Below, piece after piece: positions 31,805 through 40,743 of a DNA stretch of 64,000 bases. The notes under the pieces are model-generated. The model saw nothing but the letters and a program-made list of their open reading frames with translations. It was not told the origin of the DNA and did no database searches. The DNA comes from Bacteroidota bacterium. GTDB taxonomy: Bacteria; Bacteroidota; JABWAT01. Position numbers and translations under genes: made by a program. Where the stretch lies: positions 434,001-498,000 of the forward strand of contig JAIUNL010000001.1 of the NCBI GenBank assembly GCA_020161835.1. The letters are read 5' to 3'. Positions within the stretch are counted from its first letter, which is position 1; every line of letters starts with the position of its first letter.

Positions 31805-32821
31805 TTAACCTCCTATTGCAACCATGGGGCGACCGGGATTGGAGGCAATACCATCCATGCCGCCGTGTTGTTTCTTTTTTTCTTTTATCCGGTCAGAGAT
31901 CAGGTTCACAAAGTCGTTTTTGCTTATTCCATTCCGCAACGGAGTTTTAAGATCAAGTTCTTCATTTTCAAACAGGCACGATTTAAAAGAACCCTCGGCT
32001 GTCAGCCGGATTCTGGAGCAGGTTGAACAGAAATTCTCAGACATGCTGGCAATAAACCCGATTTTCAGGGGATGACCCTGAACCTGATACCGGTTTGCAG
32101 TTCCGGTTCCGGCGTCATTAAACCCGAGATGAACAAGGGGAAACCGGGTGGTGATCAGTTTCATCTGGTCTGCTTTAGAAATAAACCCGCCACGATTCCA
32201 TCCGTTGCCTGAGAAGGGCATAAATTCAATAAACCGAAGCTCAACCGGCATATTTTTAAAGAAATTCACGAGATCGGCAAATTCATCATCGTTTACACCG
32301 GCCATGGCTACAGCATTGATTTTTACTTCGAGTTCCGGATAGTCAAGAGCCTTTTGGATGGAATTCAGAACCCTGTCAAGACCGTCACGGCGGGTAATGG
32401 TTTTAAATTTTTCCTGGGAAAGTGTATCCAGGCTGATGTTGATTTGCTTCAATCCGTTTTTTACAAGTTCCGGGAGCTGATCGGCAAGTAAAATTCCGTT
32501 TGTCGTCATGGAAAGGGTTTCGATGCCGGGAATCCTGTTCAGCATGGAAAAAAGATCAGGAAGATTCTTTCTGACTGTGGGTTCACCACCTGTGATGCGT
32601 ACTTTTCTGACTCCGGCTGAAGCGAGCCAGGAGACGAGTGTCGCAATTTCTTCAAAGGAAAGAATTTCGGAGTGTGGAAGAAGCGGAACACCTTCTTCGG
32701 GCATACAATACTGGCAACGGAGGTTGCATCTTTCAGTCACCGACACTCTCAGGTAAGAGTGAACTCTGCCGAAGGTATCGGCAAGTGTTGTCATTTCCGG
32801 TGGGAAAAAGGGTTTATCCAT
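31805..32821 (-). CDS. moaA: GTP 3',8-cyclase
   Basis: MoaA is the radical SAM enzyme that starts molybdenum cofactor synthesis from GTP. The 338-residue protein has the N-terminal [4Fe-4S] motif C32-x3-C36-x2-C39 ('ERCNLRCQYCMPEEG'), the C-terminal cluster cysteines in 'FCSTCSRIRL...SC' and the conserved Gly-Gly C-terminus (AIGG). I use the ATG at 32821. A TTG directly after the thiL stop is less likely. It lies between thiL and moaC with no spacer, so all three are translated from one mRNA. Confidence 0.96.
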   Translation of the reverse strand: MDKPFFPPEMTTLADTFGRVHSYLRVSVTERCNLRCQYCMPEEGVPLLPHSEILSFEEIATLVSWLASAGVRKVRITGGEPTVRKNLPDLFSMLNRIPGIETLSMTTNGILLADQLPELVKNGLKQINISLDTLSQEKFKTITRRDGLDRVLNSIQKALDYPELEVKINAVAMAGVNDDEFADLVNFFKNMPVELRFIEFMPFSGNGWNRGGFISKADQMKLITTRFPLVHLGFNDAGTGTANRYQVQGHPLKIGFIASMSENFCSTCSRIRLTAEGSFKSCLFENEELDLKTPLRNGISKNDFVNLISDRIKEKKKQHGGMDGIASNPGRPMVAIGG

Positions 32822-32827
32822 CAGCAA

Positions 32828-33859
32828 TCAGTTAAAATGATTCCAACCTTGTTTTTCAATTTCAGTTTCATCTCCTTCAGCTTCACGCAGGAGCATGGTT
32901 TCAGTCTGATCGGTAATTTCACCAATAATTGTCAACTCATCGTTTGATTCAATGATCAGACGCCATTCCGGATTGACCGTAAACAGCAATTCATAATCTT
33001 CGCCACCGAACAATGCCCATTTGGTTGATTCTTCATCAAATTGTTCAGCTACTGATCTGATAGTTTCAGTTACGGGTAAACTGAGTTCATCAAGAACAGC
33101 ACCAACACCTGATTGTTTGCAGATGTGGAATAAATCGCCGGCAAGTCCGTCACTTAAATCAATCATCGCCGTAGGTTTTACTCGTTTCTGATTCAGCCAG
33201 GATAAAACTTCAGTTCTGGGTTTTGGTGCTAAATGCCGTTCAATCACCCAGGAATGACGATCGAGTGTCGGGGCAAAATTTTCAGGATCAGAAAGATAAA
33301 ATTCCTTTTCACGGATGAGGACTTTCAATCCGGCAAAACTTCTTCCCGGATTTCCTGACACCACAATGAGATCACCGGGTTTTGCACCATTTCGATACAC
33401 GATTTCATCCCGGTTGGCAAAGCCGGTTACGGTTACCGAAATGAACATATTCCCGGAGGAAGCAGATAAATCACCGCCGATAACGGCAACATGAAAATCT
33501 TTACAGGCCAGGTGAACGCCGGCGTAAAACTCTTCGAGAAGTTCAACCGTGATTTTTTGAGGAAGTGCAAGTGCAAGGGTAATATATTGGGGTGTGCCGT
33601 TCATGGCATAAATATCACTTACGTTCACCGCAACTGATTTGTACCCAAGGTGCCTGAGTGACTGGTAAGTGAGGTCGAAATGAATACCTTCAACCAGACA
33701 ATCTGTGGAAATAAGTTGTTCCATACCCTCTGCAGGATGAAAAACAGCAGCATCATCACCGATTGATTTCAGAACATCAGAATCTTTGAGGGTTACCCAT
33801 TCACTGATTTTTTCAATCAGACCGAATTCACCCAAAGCGGAAACAGGAGTTTTGGACAT
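32828..33859 (-). CDS. thiL: Thiamine-monophosphate kinase
   Basis: ThiL phosphorylates thiamine monophosphate to the active diphosphate. The 343-residue protein shows 'GEFGLIEKI', 'SIGDDAAVF' (metal-binding aspartates), 'STDCLVEGIHFDL', 'VIGGDLSAS', 'DLSDGLAGDLFHIC' and 'FGGEDYELLFTV', all in the order of the family. No other thiamine gene is present. Upstream of the ATG the coding strand reads TAACTTTT four bases before the start, so a leaderless start is possible, but it may also be transcribed with anmK across the heptad-repeat spacer at 33871-33963. Confidence 0.96.
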   Translation of the reverse strand: MSKTPVSALGEFGLIEKISEWVTLKDSDVLKSIGDDAAVFHPAEGMEQLISTDCLVEGIHFDLTYQSLRHLGYKSVAVNVSDIYAMNGTPQYITLALALPQKITVELLEEFYAGVHLACKDFHVAVIGGDLSASSGNMFISVTVTGFANRDEIVYRNGAKPGDLIVVSGNPGRSFAGLKVLIREKEFYLSDPENFAPTLDRHSWVIERHLAPKPRTEVLSWLNQKRVKPTAMIDLSDGLAGDLFHICKQSGVGAVLDELSLPVTETIRSVAEQFDEESTKWALFGGEDYELLFTVNPEWRLIIESNDELTIIGEITDQTETMLLREAEGDETEIEKQGWNHFN

Positions 33860-33870
33860 AGGAAAAAGTT

Positions 33871-33898
33871 ATAAGTGATAAGTGGTAAGTGATAAGTA
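33871..33898 (+). repeat. Heptad repeat array H8
   Basis: Units TAAGTGA, TAAGTGG, TAAGTGA, TAAGTAG in exact seven-base register lie 12 bases upstream of the thiL start. The array faces H9 (33929-33962), which is its reverse-complement type, so the transcript could fold into a long stem. Confidence 0.75.
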
Positions 33899-33928
33899 GT
33901 AAGTGAAAATATGCAGGTGAAAGAAATT

Positions 33929-33962
33929 TCTTACCACTTACCACCTGTCACTTGTCACTGAT
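33929..33962 (-). repeat. Heptad repeat array H9, next to the anmK stop codon
   Basis: Plus-strand units TTCTTACC/ACTTACC, ACCTGTC, ACTTGTC, ACTGATT run up to the anmK stop codon (33965-33963). The same units in the same order occur in array H10 after serB. Confidence 0.75.
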
Positions 33963-35108
33963 TTAAGGTTCTGCAATTACACCTAAACGAACCGGTTTTC
34001 TTGCACCGGTAACCGAAGGAATATTTCCCGGAAGGCTCAAAGCCCTTAGAAAACCCAGAACAGCAAATGAAATTGCTTCTTTAAATGTAGATGAAACACC
34101 AGCCTCAGAAGTGTCAGAAACTGAAATTGCCGGACCAAACGCCTGTCTCAATCTTTCCATCAGATACGGATTTTTTGTTCCGCCACCTGAGACGTAGACT
34201 TTTTTGAGTTTTCCTTTTGAAAACTTTTTGACTGATTCTGCTGCGGCTTTAGCGGTCAGTTCAGCAGCGGTTGCAAGAAAATCTGCTTTGGTTGCTTCTG
34301 CCGGAAAAGAATCGAGCCAGTTTTCAATCCAGTCTTCAGAGAATAATTCACGGCCGGTTGATTTCGGCGGGTGTTTGGAGAAAAATTTATCTTCCATTGC
34401 CTTTTCAACCATACTCTCCTGAATGATCCCATTTTCTGCAAGGATGCCGTCACGGTCAAACGGAACACTGAAAAACCGGTTGGCCACGTAATCGAGAATG
34501 ATATTTCCGGGTCCGCAGTCAAACCCAAGGGTTGGATGGTTTTCTGCCAGAAGGGTTACATTGGCAATTCCGCCCAGATTGAGTAAGGCGCAGGGTCTTA
34601 ACCCGGCAAAAAGAAGCTCATCAGATTTTGGAACCAGAGGTGCACCTTGTCCGCCTACGGCTAAATCAGCCTGTCTGAACTGATAAATTACCGGGATTCC
34701 GGTTTCAGCAGCCAGCCGCTGACCGTTTAACAATTGAAGTGAACCACGGGTCGGGTTTTTGGATGATAAAGGTTCGGGCGCGTGGAAAACCGTTTGTCCG
34801 TGACAGGCAAGATATTCTGATTTGATCATTAGCCCTTTTTGATGCTCTTTGTATGAATCCCGGTAAAAGTCAGTGATCAGTTCTTCGAGATCAAAATAGC
34901 CGGCAACAGGAAGTGCTTTTCCGTTCGCCAGATCAAGCAGAGATTGTTTAAGGGTCACAGGAAAAACCGAAGAGGATGAATGCAGAACATCCACCTGAAA
35001 AGGGGGAAATTCCATTTGAATTTTTACGGTCACCCAATCAATTCCATCCAGTGAGGTACCAGACATCGCACCCGAAATGATCATGTATTGTTTTTTTGCG
35101 ATTTTCAT
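33963..35108 (-). CDS. anmK: Anhydro-N-acetylmuramic acid kinase
   Basis: AnmK phosphorylates and hydrolyses 1,6-anhydro-MurNAc during recycling of peptidoglycan. The 381-residue protein has 'SGAMSGTSLDGIDWV' at the N-terminus, 'ACHGQTVFHAP', 'VIYQFRQADLAVGGQGAPLVP', 'NLGGIANVT', 'FDCGPGN' and 'VYVSGGGTKNPYLMERL', all family signatures. The ATG at 35108 overlaps the hemB stop codon (ATGA). A GTG four codons upstream is possible but less likely. A MurQ etherase, the next recycling enzyme, is not in the window. Confidence 0.95.
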   Translation of the reverse strand: MKIAKKQYMIISGAMSGTSLDGIDWVTVKIQMEFPPFQVDVLHSSSSVFPVTLKQSLLDLANGKALPVAGYFDLEELITDFYRDSYKEHQKGLMIKSEYLACHGQTVFHAPEPLSSKNPTRGSLQLLNGQRLAAETGIPVIYQFRQADLAVGGQGAPLVPKSDELLFAGLRPCALLNLGGIANVTLLAENHPTLGFDCGPGNIILDYVANRFFSVPFDRDGILAENGIIQESMVEKAMEDKFFSKHPPKSTGRELFSEDWIENWLDSFPAEATKADFLATAAELTAKAAAESVKKFSKGKLKKVYVSGGGTKNPYLMERLRQAFGPAISVSDTSEAGVSSTFKEAISFAVLGFLRALSLPGNIPSVTGARKPVRLGVIAEP

Positions 35109-36079
35109 TTTTTCATCCACTCTGCGGTTTCACGGGCATGATAGGTGAGAATCATATCTGCGCCAGCCCGTTTAAATGCGGTTAAAGATTCAAGTACTAC
35201 TTTTTTATAATCGAGCCAGCCATTTTGGGCAGCCGCCCGCAACATGGCATATTCACCGGAAACGTTATAAACCGCAACCGGAACGTCTGAAATTTCAGAC
35301 ACAGCACGAAGAACATCCAGATAGGGAAGTCCGGGTTTGACCATCACCATATCTGCACCTTCAGAAATGTCGAGATTCACTTCACGGAGTGCTTCCCTTA
35401 CATTTGCCGGGTCCATCTGATAGGTTTTCTTGTCGCCCTTTTTGGGGGCACTGTCAAGGGCATCACGAAAAGGACCATAAAATGCAGATGCATATTTTGC
35501 GGAGTAAGCCAGAATTCCAACGTTTGTAAAACCATTTTCATCTAGTGCCTGCCTGATGACCTCCACACGGCCATCCATCATATCGGATGGAGCAACAATA
35601 TCTGCTCCGGCCCTGGCCTGTGCTACTGACATTCTGGCCAGAAGAGGAAGGGTTTCGTCGTTCAGAATTTCCCCGTCATCACTTACAAATCCATCGTGAC
35701 CATCTGAGCTGTATGGATCGAGGGCAACATCGGTAATGATGACCAGTTCAGGAACGGCTGCTTTGATGGCTCTGATTGTTTTCAGATACAATCCGTCAGG
35801 GTTCCAGGATTCTGTGGCCGTTTTATCTTTTTTTGTATCATCAATTGCAGGAAACAAAACAACACCCGGAATTCCAAGTGAATATAAATACCGGCATTCT
35901 TCAACAATCAACTCAGAACTCAGCCGGAATATACCCGGCATGCTGGTTATTTCTGACTTCTTATTGATTCCCTCACAGATAAACAAGGGCATAATCAGGT
36001 CAGAAACCTGGAGGTGATGTTCCCTCACCAGCGAACGGATTCCCTCAGAAACCCGGTTTCGCCGTCCTCTGATCAGCAT
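35105..36079 (-). CDS. hemB: Delta-aminolevulinic acid dehydratase (porphobilinogen synthase)
   Basis: HemB condenses two 5-aminolevulinate molecules to porphobilinogen in haem synthesis. The 324-residue protein has Schiff-base lysines K195 ('AYSAKYASAFYGPF') and K248 ('VMVKPGLPYLD'). The active-site lid segment reads 'DVALDPYSSDGHDG' and lacks the cysteine cluster, so it is the magnesium/potassium rather than the zinc type. AAGGAG precedes the ATG and a good -7 element lies 20 bases further up. It is the first gene of the run hemB-anmK-thiL-moaA-moaC-mog. HemF is encoded at 57661-58539. Confidence 0.97.
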   Translation of the reverse strand: MLIRGRRNRVSEGIRSLVREHHLQVSDLIMPLFICEGINKKSEITSMPGIFRLSSELIVEECRYLYSLGIPGVVLFPAIDDTKKDKTATESWNPDGLYLKTIRAIKAAVPELVIITDVALDPYSSDGHDGFVSDDGEILNDETLPLLARMSVAQARAGADIVAPSDMMDGRVEVIRQALDENGFTNVGILAYSAKYASAFYGPFRDALDSAPKKGDKKTYQMDPANVREALREVNLDISEGADMVMVKPGLPYLDVLRAVSEISDVPVAVYNVSGEYAMLRAAAQNGWLDYKKVVLESLTAFKRAGADMILTYHARETAEWMKK

Positions 36080-36098
36080 AATTCTCCTTTTTTGGGTG

Positions 36099-36106
36099 CA
36101 AAGTTA
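36099..36106 (-). promoter_or_regulatory. -7 element of the hemB operon
   Basis: The minus strand reads TAACTTTG, an exact match to TAnnTTTG, followed after about 19 bases by the hemB ATG at 36079. Confidence 0.6.
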
Positions 36107-36254
36107 GAACATTTCGCATAAAAATGTGCCATTTTAACCTAAAACACGTAATTTTATCATTTAATTTCAAACGAAACCCGTTTCGGTTTAAGCCGTAAAC
36201 TGATTTGCCCTTTGGCCTGTGCTCACTTTCAACTCATTTTTCAGGATAATTGTT

Positions 36255-36968
36255 ATGAAAAAAATAGTTTCTCTTTCGCTATTCACACTACTCGCTTTTA
36301 ACCTTTTTGCCCAGAATCCTCATTTCACAATTGGTGCCAACGTAACGGTAGCCAATCCACAGGGTGAATTCGAAAAAGTAACCGGAAACAAAAATATGTG
36401 GGGCGGTTCCATTGAAGGTTTTGCCGGACTTGGCTGGGGCAATATCGGGTTGAACATGAATTATTTATATCGTGGCGGCGACACGTTTAAAAGATCACTT
36501 GGCGGACCACAGGGCGTTCCGGTTAACGCTGATGTTGATATTACCAACGGACTTTTAAATCTTCAGCTTGTAGGCCGGCTGATGTACCCCGAGGGTATGT
36601 TCAGACCTTATGTTGAAGGTTTTGTCGGCGGCGCATTTTTCAGTACAACCACATCTGCCAAAGACCGGAATTCGGGCGAAGAAATTGCCGGTGATACCAA
36701 TCAGGATGATTTCACCTGGGTAATGGGTTACTCAGCAGGCGCCCTCTTTAAAATCTGGGAAGACCGCGAAAACTCAATGCAACTCATGAGACCTTCTACT
36801 TTGTTTATTGATTTCAAGCTCAAAAATAATTTTGGCGGACAGGCAGAATACCTGCTTTCATCCAACGATATTTATTTTGATGATGCGTCAAGCACATGGA
36901 AAACCCGTACTTCCACCTCAAAAACTGATTACCTGTCCTGGCATGTTGGGGTTGCTGTCGTTTTTTGA
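36255..36968 (+). CDS. Outer-membrane beta-barrel hypothetical protein
   Basis: The 237-residue protein has a signal peptide (MKKIVSLSLFTLLAFNLFAQ) and a small barrel: 'FTIGANVTVANPQGEF', 'GFAGLGWGNIGLNMNYLYRGG', 'RPYVEGFVGGAFFS' and a closing 'DYLSWHVGVAVVF' with terminal aromatic. This resembles OmpW/OmpX-size porin-fold proteins of Bacteroidota, with no specific assignment. The ATG at 36255 begins the signal peptide, and a longer frame to 36219 is not needed. A strong terminator follows. Confidence 0.75.
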   Translation: MKKIVSLSLFTLLAFNLFAQNPHFTIGANVTVANPQGEFEKVTGNKNMWGGSIEGFAGLGWGNIGLNMNYLYRGGDTFKRSLGGPQGVPVNADVDITNGLLNLQLVGRLMYPEGMFRPYVEGFVGGAFFSTTTSAKDRNSGEEIAGDTNQDDFTWVMGYSAGALFKIWEDRENSMQLMRPSTLFIDFKLKNNFGGQAEYLLSSNDIYFDDASSTWKTRTSTSKTDYLSWHVGVAVVF

Positions 36969-37000
36969 GGCAAATAGATTTTTATATCAAACCACTTCCA

Positions 37001-37028
37001 AACCCCCTCCGCCGGAGGGGGTTTTTTA
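37001..37028 (+). terminator. Terminator after the 36255 barrel gene
   Basis: AACCCCCTCC-GCC-GGAGGGGGTT followed by six T's. Confidence 0.93.
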
Positions 37029-37172
37029 ATTTTTATTCATTTCCTCTTCGTACCCTTTATGGTTCATGATGTCTCCTTCGCTAAAATTCAGATAAAAATT
37101 TCTGATTATTCACCTCAAATTCCCTATTTTCAAAATTTTTAACGCAATCAAAGAAATTACGCAGGAATTACC

Positions 37173-38297
37173 ATGAAGATAAGCTCCAATTTTGACAGCG
37201 GGAACATTGAGGTTCTTTCTCTTGACCACTCCTCAGACATCCGCCTTGCCATCCGAAAAGACACCAATTCTGACTTTTTGCAGTGGTTTCACTTTCGCCT
37301 TCAGGGTGTAAAAGGAATTCGCTGTACCCTGAATATTACCAATGCAGGTGAAACATCTTACCCCGATGGATGGGCAACTTATAAGGCCTGTGCATCCTAT
37401 GACCGGGATAACTGGTTCAGAGTTCCAACCCATTTTGACGGCAAAAATCTGCAGCTTAAGTTTACTCCTGAATATGATTCTGTTTTTATCGCTTACTTTG
37501 CTCCGTACAGCTGGGAACGCCATCTTGACCTGATTTCTTACGCACAGGAATCACCACTTTGTTCAGTTTCAGATATCGGTGAAACCGTTGAAGGCCGGGA
37601 TATCAATCTGGTAACTTTTGGCGAACCTGATACTGCCAAGAAAAATGTCTGGATTATTGCCCGTCAGCATCCGGGTGAATCAATGGCTGAATGGTTTATG
37701 GAAGGTCTGATCAACAAACTCTCAGATCCACATGATGCAGTTGTGAAGAAATTACTTCAAAAGGCGGTTTTTTATCTGGTTCCGAACATGAACCCCGATG
37801 GAAGTATCCACGGAAACCTGAGAAGCAATTTTGCAGGTGCAAATTTGAACCGTGAGTGGCAGGATCCGTCATTAGAAAAAAGTCCGGAAGTTTTTTACGT
37901 CAGAAAGAAAATGGAAGAAACCGGTGTTGATATTTTCCTTGATATTCATGGCGATGAATCAATTCCGTACAATTTCCTCTCCTGCTGTGAGGGAATACCG
38001 GGTTACTCAGAAAAAATGGCGGCACTTGAAGCAGCGTTTTTGAAAAAATGGATTACCGTAAACCCTGAAATGCAGGATGTTCATGGCTATACAAAAGACA
38101 AAGCCGGTGAAGCCAACCTGACCATCGGGTCAAACTGGGTAGGTCACAGGTTTAATTGTTTGTCTGCAACAGTTGAACTACCGTTTATTGACAACTTAAA
38201 CTTCCCGAACGAACTTGAAGGCTGGTCACCTGACCGGTCAGTTCAATTGGGAACTTCTGTAGTCGTTCCGATTTTATCAGTACTCGATCAGTTATAA
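37173..38297 (+). CDS. M14 zinc carboxypeptidase, cytosolic type
   Basis: The 374-residue metallopeptidase has the N-terminal beta-sandwich domain found in cytosolic carboxypeptidase-like (CCP) M14 enzymes, then the catalytic domain. The zinc ligands are H166 and E169 in 'ARQHPGES' and H259 in 'LDIHGDE'. 'GANLNREWQDP' holds the substrate-binding Asn-Arg, and E335 in 'TVELPF' is the general base. There is no signal peptide, so it acts in the cytoplasm. CCP-type bacterial members trim C-terminal residues of unknown targets. AGGAA precedes the ATG, and the GH13 gene follows after 19 bp. Confidence 0.92.
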   Translation: MKISSNFDSGNIEVLSLDHSSDIRLAIRKDTNSDFLQWFHFRLQGVKGIRCTLNITNAGETSYPDGWATYKACASYDRDNWFRVPTHFDGKNLQLKFTPEYDSVFIAYFAPYSWERHLDLISYAQESPLCSVSDIGETVEGRDINLVTFGEPDTAKKNVWIIARQHPGESMAEWFMEGLINKLSDPHDAVVKKLLQKAVFYLVPNMNPDGSIHGNLRSNFAGANLNREWQDPSLEKSPEVFYVRKKMEETGVDIFLDIHGDESIPYNFLSCCEGIPGYSEKMAALEAAFLKKWITVNPEMQDVHGYTKDKAGEANLTIGSNWVGHRFNCLSATVELPFIDNLNFPNELEGWSPDRSVQLGTSVVVPILSVLDQL

Positions 38298-38316
38298 TTT
38301 TTTATTCACAAACAAG

Positions 38317-40179
38317 ATGAGACTTATGACCCGACTTATTTATTCGTCACGACTGTTATTGTCTGTTTTTGCAGTGGTTTTTCTTGCTGCATGTTCTGCT
38401 TCTGCCCAGCCGAAGGTTGATAAAATCGAACCTTTAAACTGGTGGGTTGGAATGAAATGGAGTCCGGTTCAGCTCATGGTTTATGGTCAGGAACTTGATG
38501 TGGTTTCTGCTGAATGGAACAACTCTGGTTTGAAAGTTCTTGCTGTTACGCTAACGCCATCAAAAGCCTATGTTTTTATTGATACTGAGGTTGATGGTTC
38601 TTTAAAGGCTGGATCTTATTCGTTAACTCTGAAGCTGAAAAATGGTAAAGACCTGAAGGTCAGCTATGAGTTTAAACAGCGTGAAAACGGTGAAGCCAAA
38701 TATCAGGGTTTCGGAACCAAAGACATTGTCTATCTGATTACACCTGATCGTTTTGCAAATGGGGATCCGTCGAATGATGTGGTCAAAGGATATAAGAATG
38801 AACTGAACCGCAACGACGGACTTTCACGGCACGGTGGCGATATTCAGGGCATTATCAATAATCTTGATTACATGAAAGACCTTGGTGTTACCGCTGTCTG
38901 GATTAATCCGCTGATCGAAAATAATGGCAACATCAGTTACCACGGATATTCTGCAACTGATCTTTACAAGGTTGATCCCAGATTCGGAACGAATGAACTG
39001 TACCGGAAACTGGTTGATGAAGCCCGTAAAAAAGGGATAAAAATCATTCTGGATCATGTGAATAATCATATCGGAATCAACCATCCCTGGGTAAAAAATT
39101 ATCCGTTTCCTGACTGGATCAACGGAACTTCAGATAACAATGTTTATGCACGCCATATCAAATCAAACCTCACTGATCTGTACGCAGATTCAGCTTCTGT
39201 TGCCCGTGAACAAAAAGGCTGGTTCGTTTTTGATATGCCCGACATGAATCAGAAAAATCCGTTTCTGGCCAATTACCTGATTCAGAATACGATCTGGTGG
39301 ATTGAATATCTCGGTATTGATGGCATCCGGGAAGACACCTATCCGTATGCTTTCCCTGAGTATCAGGCAAGATGGAACAAGTCAGTTTTCGCTGAATATC
39401 CGTCATTCAACATTGTTGGTGAAGTGTGGATTGAAGACCCTGTTTATACATCCTTATACCAAAAAGATTCAAAGGTTGCCCGGCTGAATACAAATATGCC
39501 GTCGGTGACAGACTTTGGTCTATATGGCGCTACCAAAGAAATTTTTGCGGGTGAAAAATCTTTCAACCGGGTCTATGAAACGCTGACACAGGATTTTCTC
39601 TATCCAAATCCGAATATGCTGCTCACCTTTCTGGATAATCATGACCTTCCCAGAGTGATGTTCCAGGCTGATGAAAATGAAAATCAGTCAAAAATGGCAA
39701 TTTCAGTTCTGATGACCCTTCGTGGAATTCCGCAGATTTATTACGGAATGGAACTTGGGTTTATCGGCGGACAGGAACATGGCGACATCCGTGCTGAAAT
39801 GCCCGGTGGTTGGGCTGGCGACAAACGAAGTGTTTTTGTGGAATCAGGAAGAACCAAAACTGAGAATGACTTTTATAATCTCATGAAAAAGCTGATTCAG
39901 TTGAGAAAAGATCATCCGGCGTTGACAGATGGCGGTATGGTTCACTTCCGCCCCGAAGAAAATGTGTACACATTCATTCGTTATAAAGACACAGACCGGC
40001 TTTTGGTTTCTGCCAATAATAACGCAAGAAGCAAAACTGTCATGATGAGTCAGGTTGCACCCCATCTGAAAGGTGCAGTTTCTCTGACCGATGTCTTTAC
40101 CGGTGAAGTTATTCCGTTTTCAAAAAGCGGTGAACTTAAAGTTGACGGATACACAACACGGATTTTTGTTGTGAAGTGA
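38317..40179 (+). CDS. GH13 alpha-amylase-family lipoprotein (neopullulanase/SusA-like)
   Basis: The 620-residue glycosidase has a lipoprotein signal (VFLAAC, cysteine about residue 26) and an N-terminal immunoglobulin-like domain ('WWVGMKWSPVQLMVYG') typical of cyclomaltodextrinase/neopullulanase-type GH13. A TIM barrel follows, with nucleophile D340 ('GIREDTYPY'), acid/base E369 ('GEVWIED') and D443 ('LDNHDLPR'). It should cleave alpha-1,4-glucans or cyclodextrins at the cell envelope. There is no SusC/SusD pair nearby. It may be co-transcribed with the M14 peptidase gene, a combination without obvious logic. Confidence 0.94.
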   Translation: MRLMTRLIYSSRLLLSVFAVVFLAACSASAQPKVDKIEPLNWWVGMKWSPVQLMVYGQELDVVSAEWNNSGLKVLAVTLTPSKAYVFIDTEVDGSLKAGSYSLTLKLKNGKDLKVSYEFKQRENGEAKYQGFGTKDIVYLITPDRFANGDPSNDVVKGYKNELNRNDGLSRHGGDIQGIINNLDYMKDLGVTAVWINPLIENNGNISYHGYSATDLYKVDPRFGTNELYRKLVDEARKKGIKIILDHVNNHIGINHPWVKNYPFPDWINGTSDNNVYARHIKSNLTDLYADSASVAREQKGWFVFDMPDMNQKNPFLANYLIQNTIWWIEYLGIDGIREDTYPYAFPEYQARWNKSVFAEYPSFNIVGEVWIEDPVYTSLYQKDSKVARLNTNMPSVTDFGLYGATKEIFAGEKSFNRVYETLTQDFLYPNPNMLLTFLDNHDLPRVMFQADENENQSKMAISVLMTLRGIPQIYYGMELGFIGGQEHGDIRAEMPGGWAGDKRSVFVESGRTKTENDFYNLMKKLIQLRKDHPALTDGGMVHFRPEENVYTFIRYKDTDRLLVSANNNARSKTVMMSQVAPHLKGAVSLTDVFTGEVIPFSKSGELKVDGYTTRIFVVK

Positions 40180-40243
40180 TAGTGGTGGGAAGCAAAGCGT
40201 CTCGATACGTCGCTTTGCTCCTACTCGACGACCGATTGAGCGG

Positions 40244-40279
40244 TCCCCGAGTTCAGCCAAAGGCTGAGTATCGAGGGGA
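40244..40279 (+). repeat. CCCCGAGTTCAGCC...GGCTGAGTATCGAGGGG repeat
   Basis: A stem-loop closely matching 20334-20369. It follows a degenerate palindrome made of GCAAAGCG and CGCTTTGC (about 40193-40218) after the GH13 gene. Confidence 0.8.
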
Positions 40280-40293
40280 CGGGGTTTAGAAAT

Positions 40294-40323
40294 AAAAAAA
40301 GCCGGGTTTAGCCCGGCTTTTTT
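40294..40323. terminator. Bidirectional terminator between GH13 and PIN toxin genes
   Basis: AAAAAAA-GCCGGG-TTTA-GCCCGGC-TTTTTT serves both convergent transcripts. Confidence 0.92.
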
Positions 40324-40341
40324 GTTAGGATGAAAATGGTG

Positions 40342-40743
40342 TTAGAGCTTTGTCCAGTTTTCAATTTTAAGATCCGGAATTTTGCTGAAATGAGCTTCAT
40401 TGTTGGTTACCAGAACCTGATTCAGGTAAAGTGCAGTGGATCCAATCAATAAATCCATATCCTCAATCCGGGTTCCCAAAATTTCCAGTTTTGCTTTGAT
40501 CTCGCCAAAAATTTCAATGATTTCTTTATTTAATTCGATAACAGGAAAAAGTTCAGAAACTCTTTTAACTGTTGCCACGTTTTTTTCAACGTGCTGGGAT
40601 TTTCTTGCACCGTAAACCAATTCACCATAAGTAATTACTGAAATTGATTTTGGAATGTTTTTGTTCAGAAGAAAGTTTTTGTTTACGGTTTCATTACCCT
40701 TCAGGCTATAAATAATGATGTCAGTATCAATCAAATAGGCCAT
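40342..40743 (-). CDS. PIN-domain toxin (VapC/FitB type)
   Basis: The 133-residue protein is a type II toxin of the PIN ribonuclease fold. The acidic site is D6 and D8 ('LIDTDIII'), E41 ('YGELVYGA'), D95/D97 ('IEDMDLLIGSTAL') and the 'LVTNNEAHF' end, where N114 stands in for the usual Asp/Asn. Members cleave tRNA or rRNA. The ATG at 40743 lies inside the antitoxin gene, which overlaps it by 17 bases. A longer frame to 40875 is only the shadow of the antitoxin. Confidence 0.9.
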   Translation of the reverse strand: MAYLIDTDIIIYSLKGNETVNKNFLLNKNIPKSISVITYGELVYGARKSQHVEKNVATVKRVSELFPVIELNKEIIEIFGEIKAKLEILGTRIEDMDLLIGSTALYLNQVLVTNNEAHFSKIPDLKIENWTKL

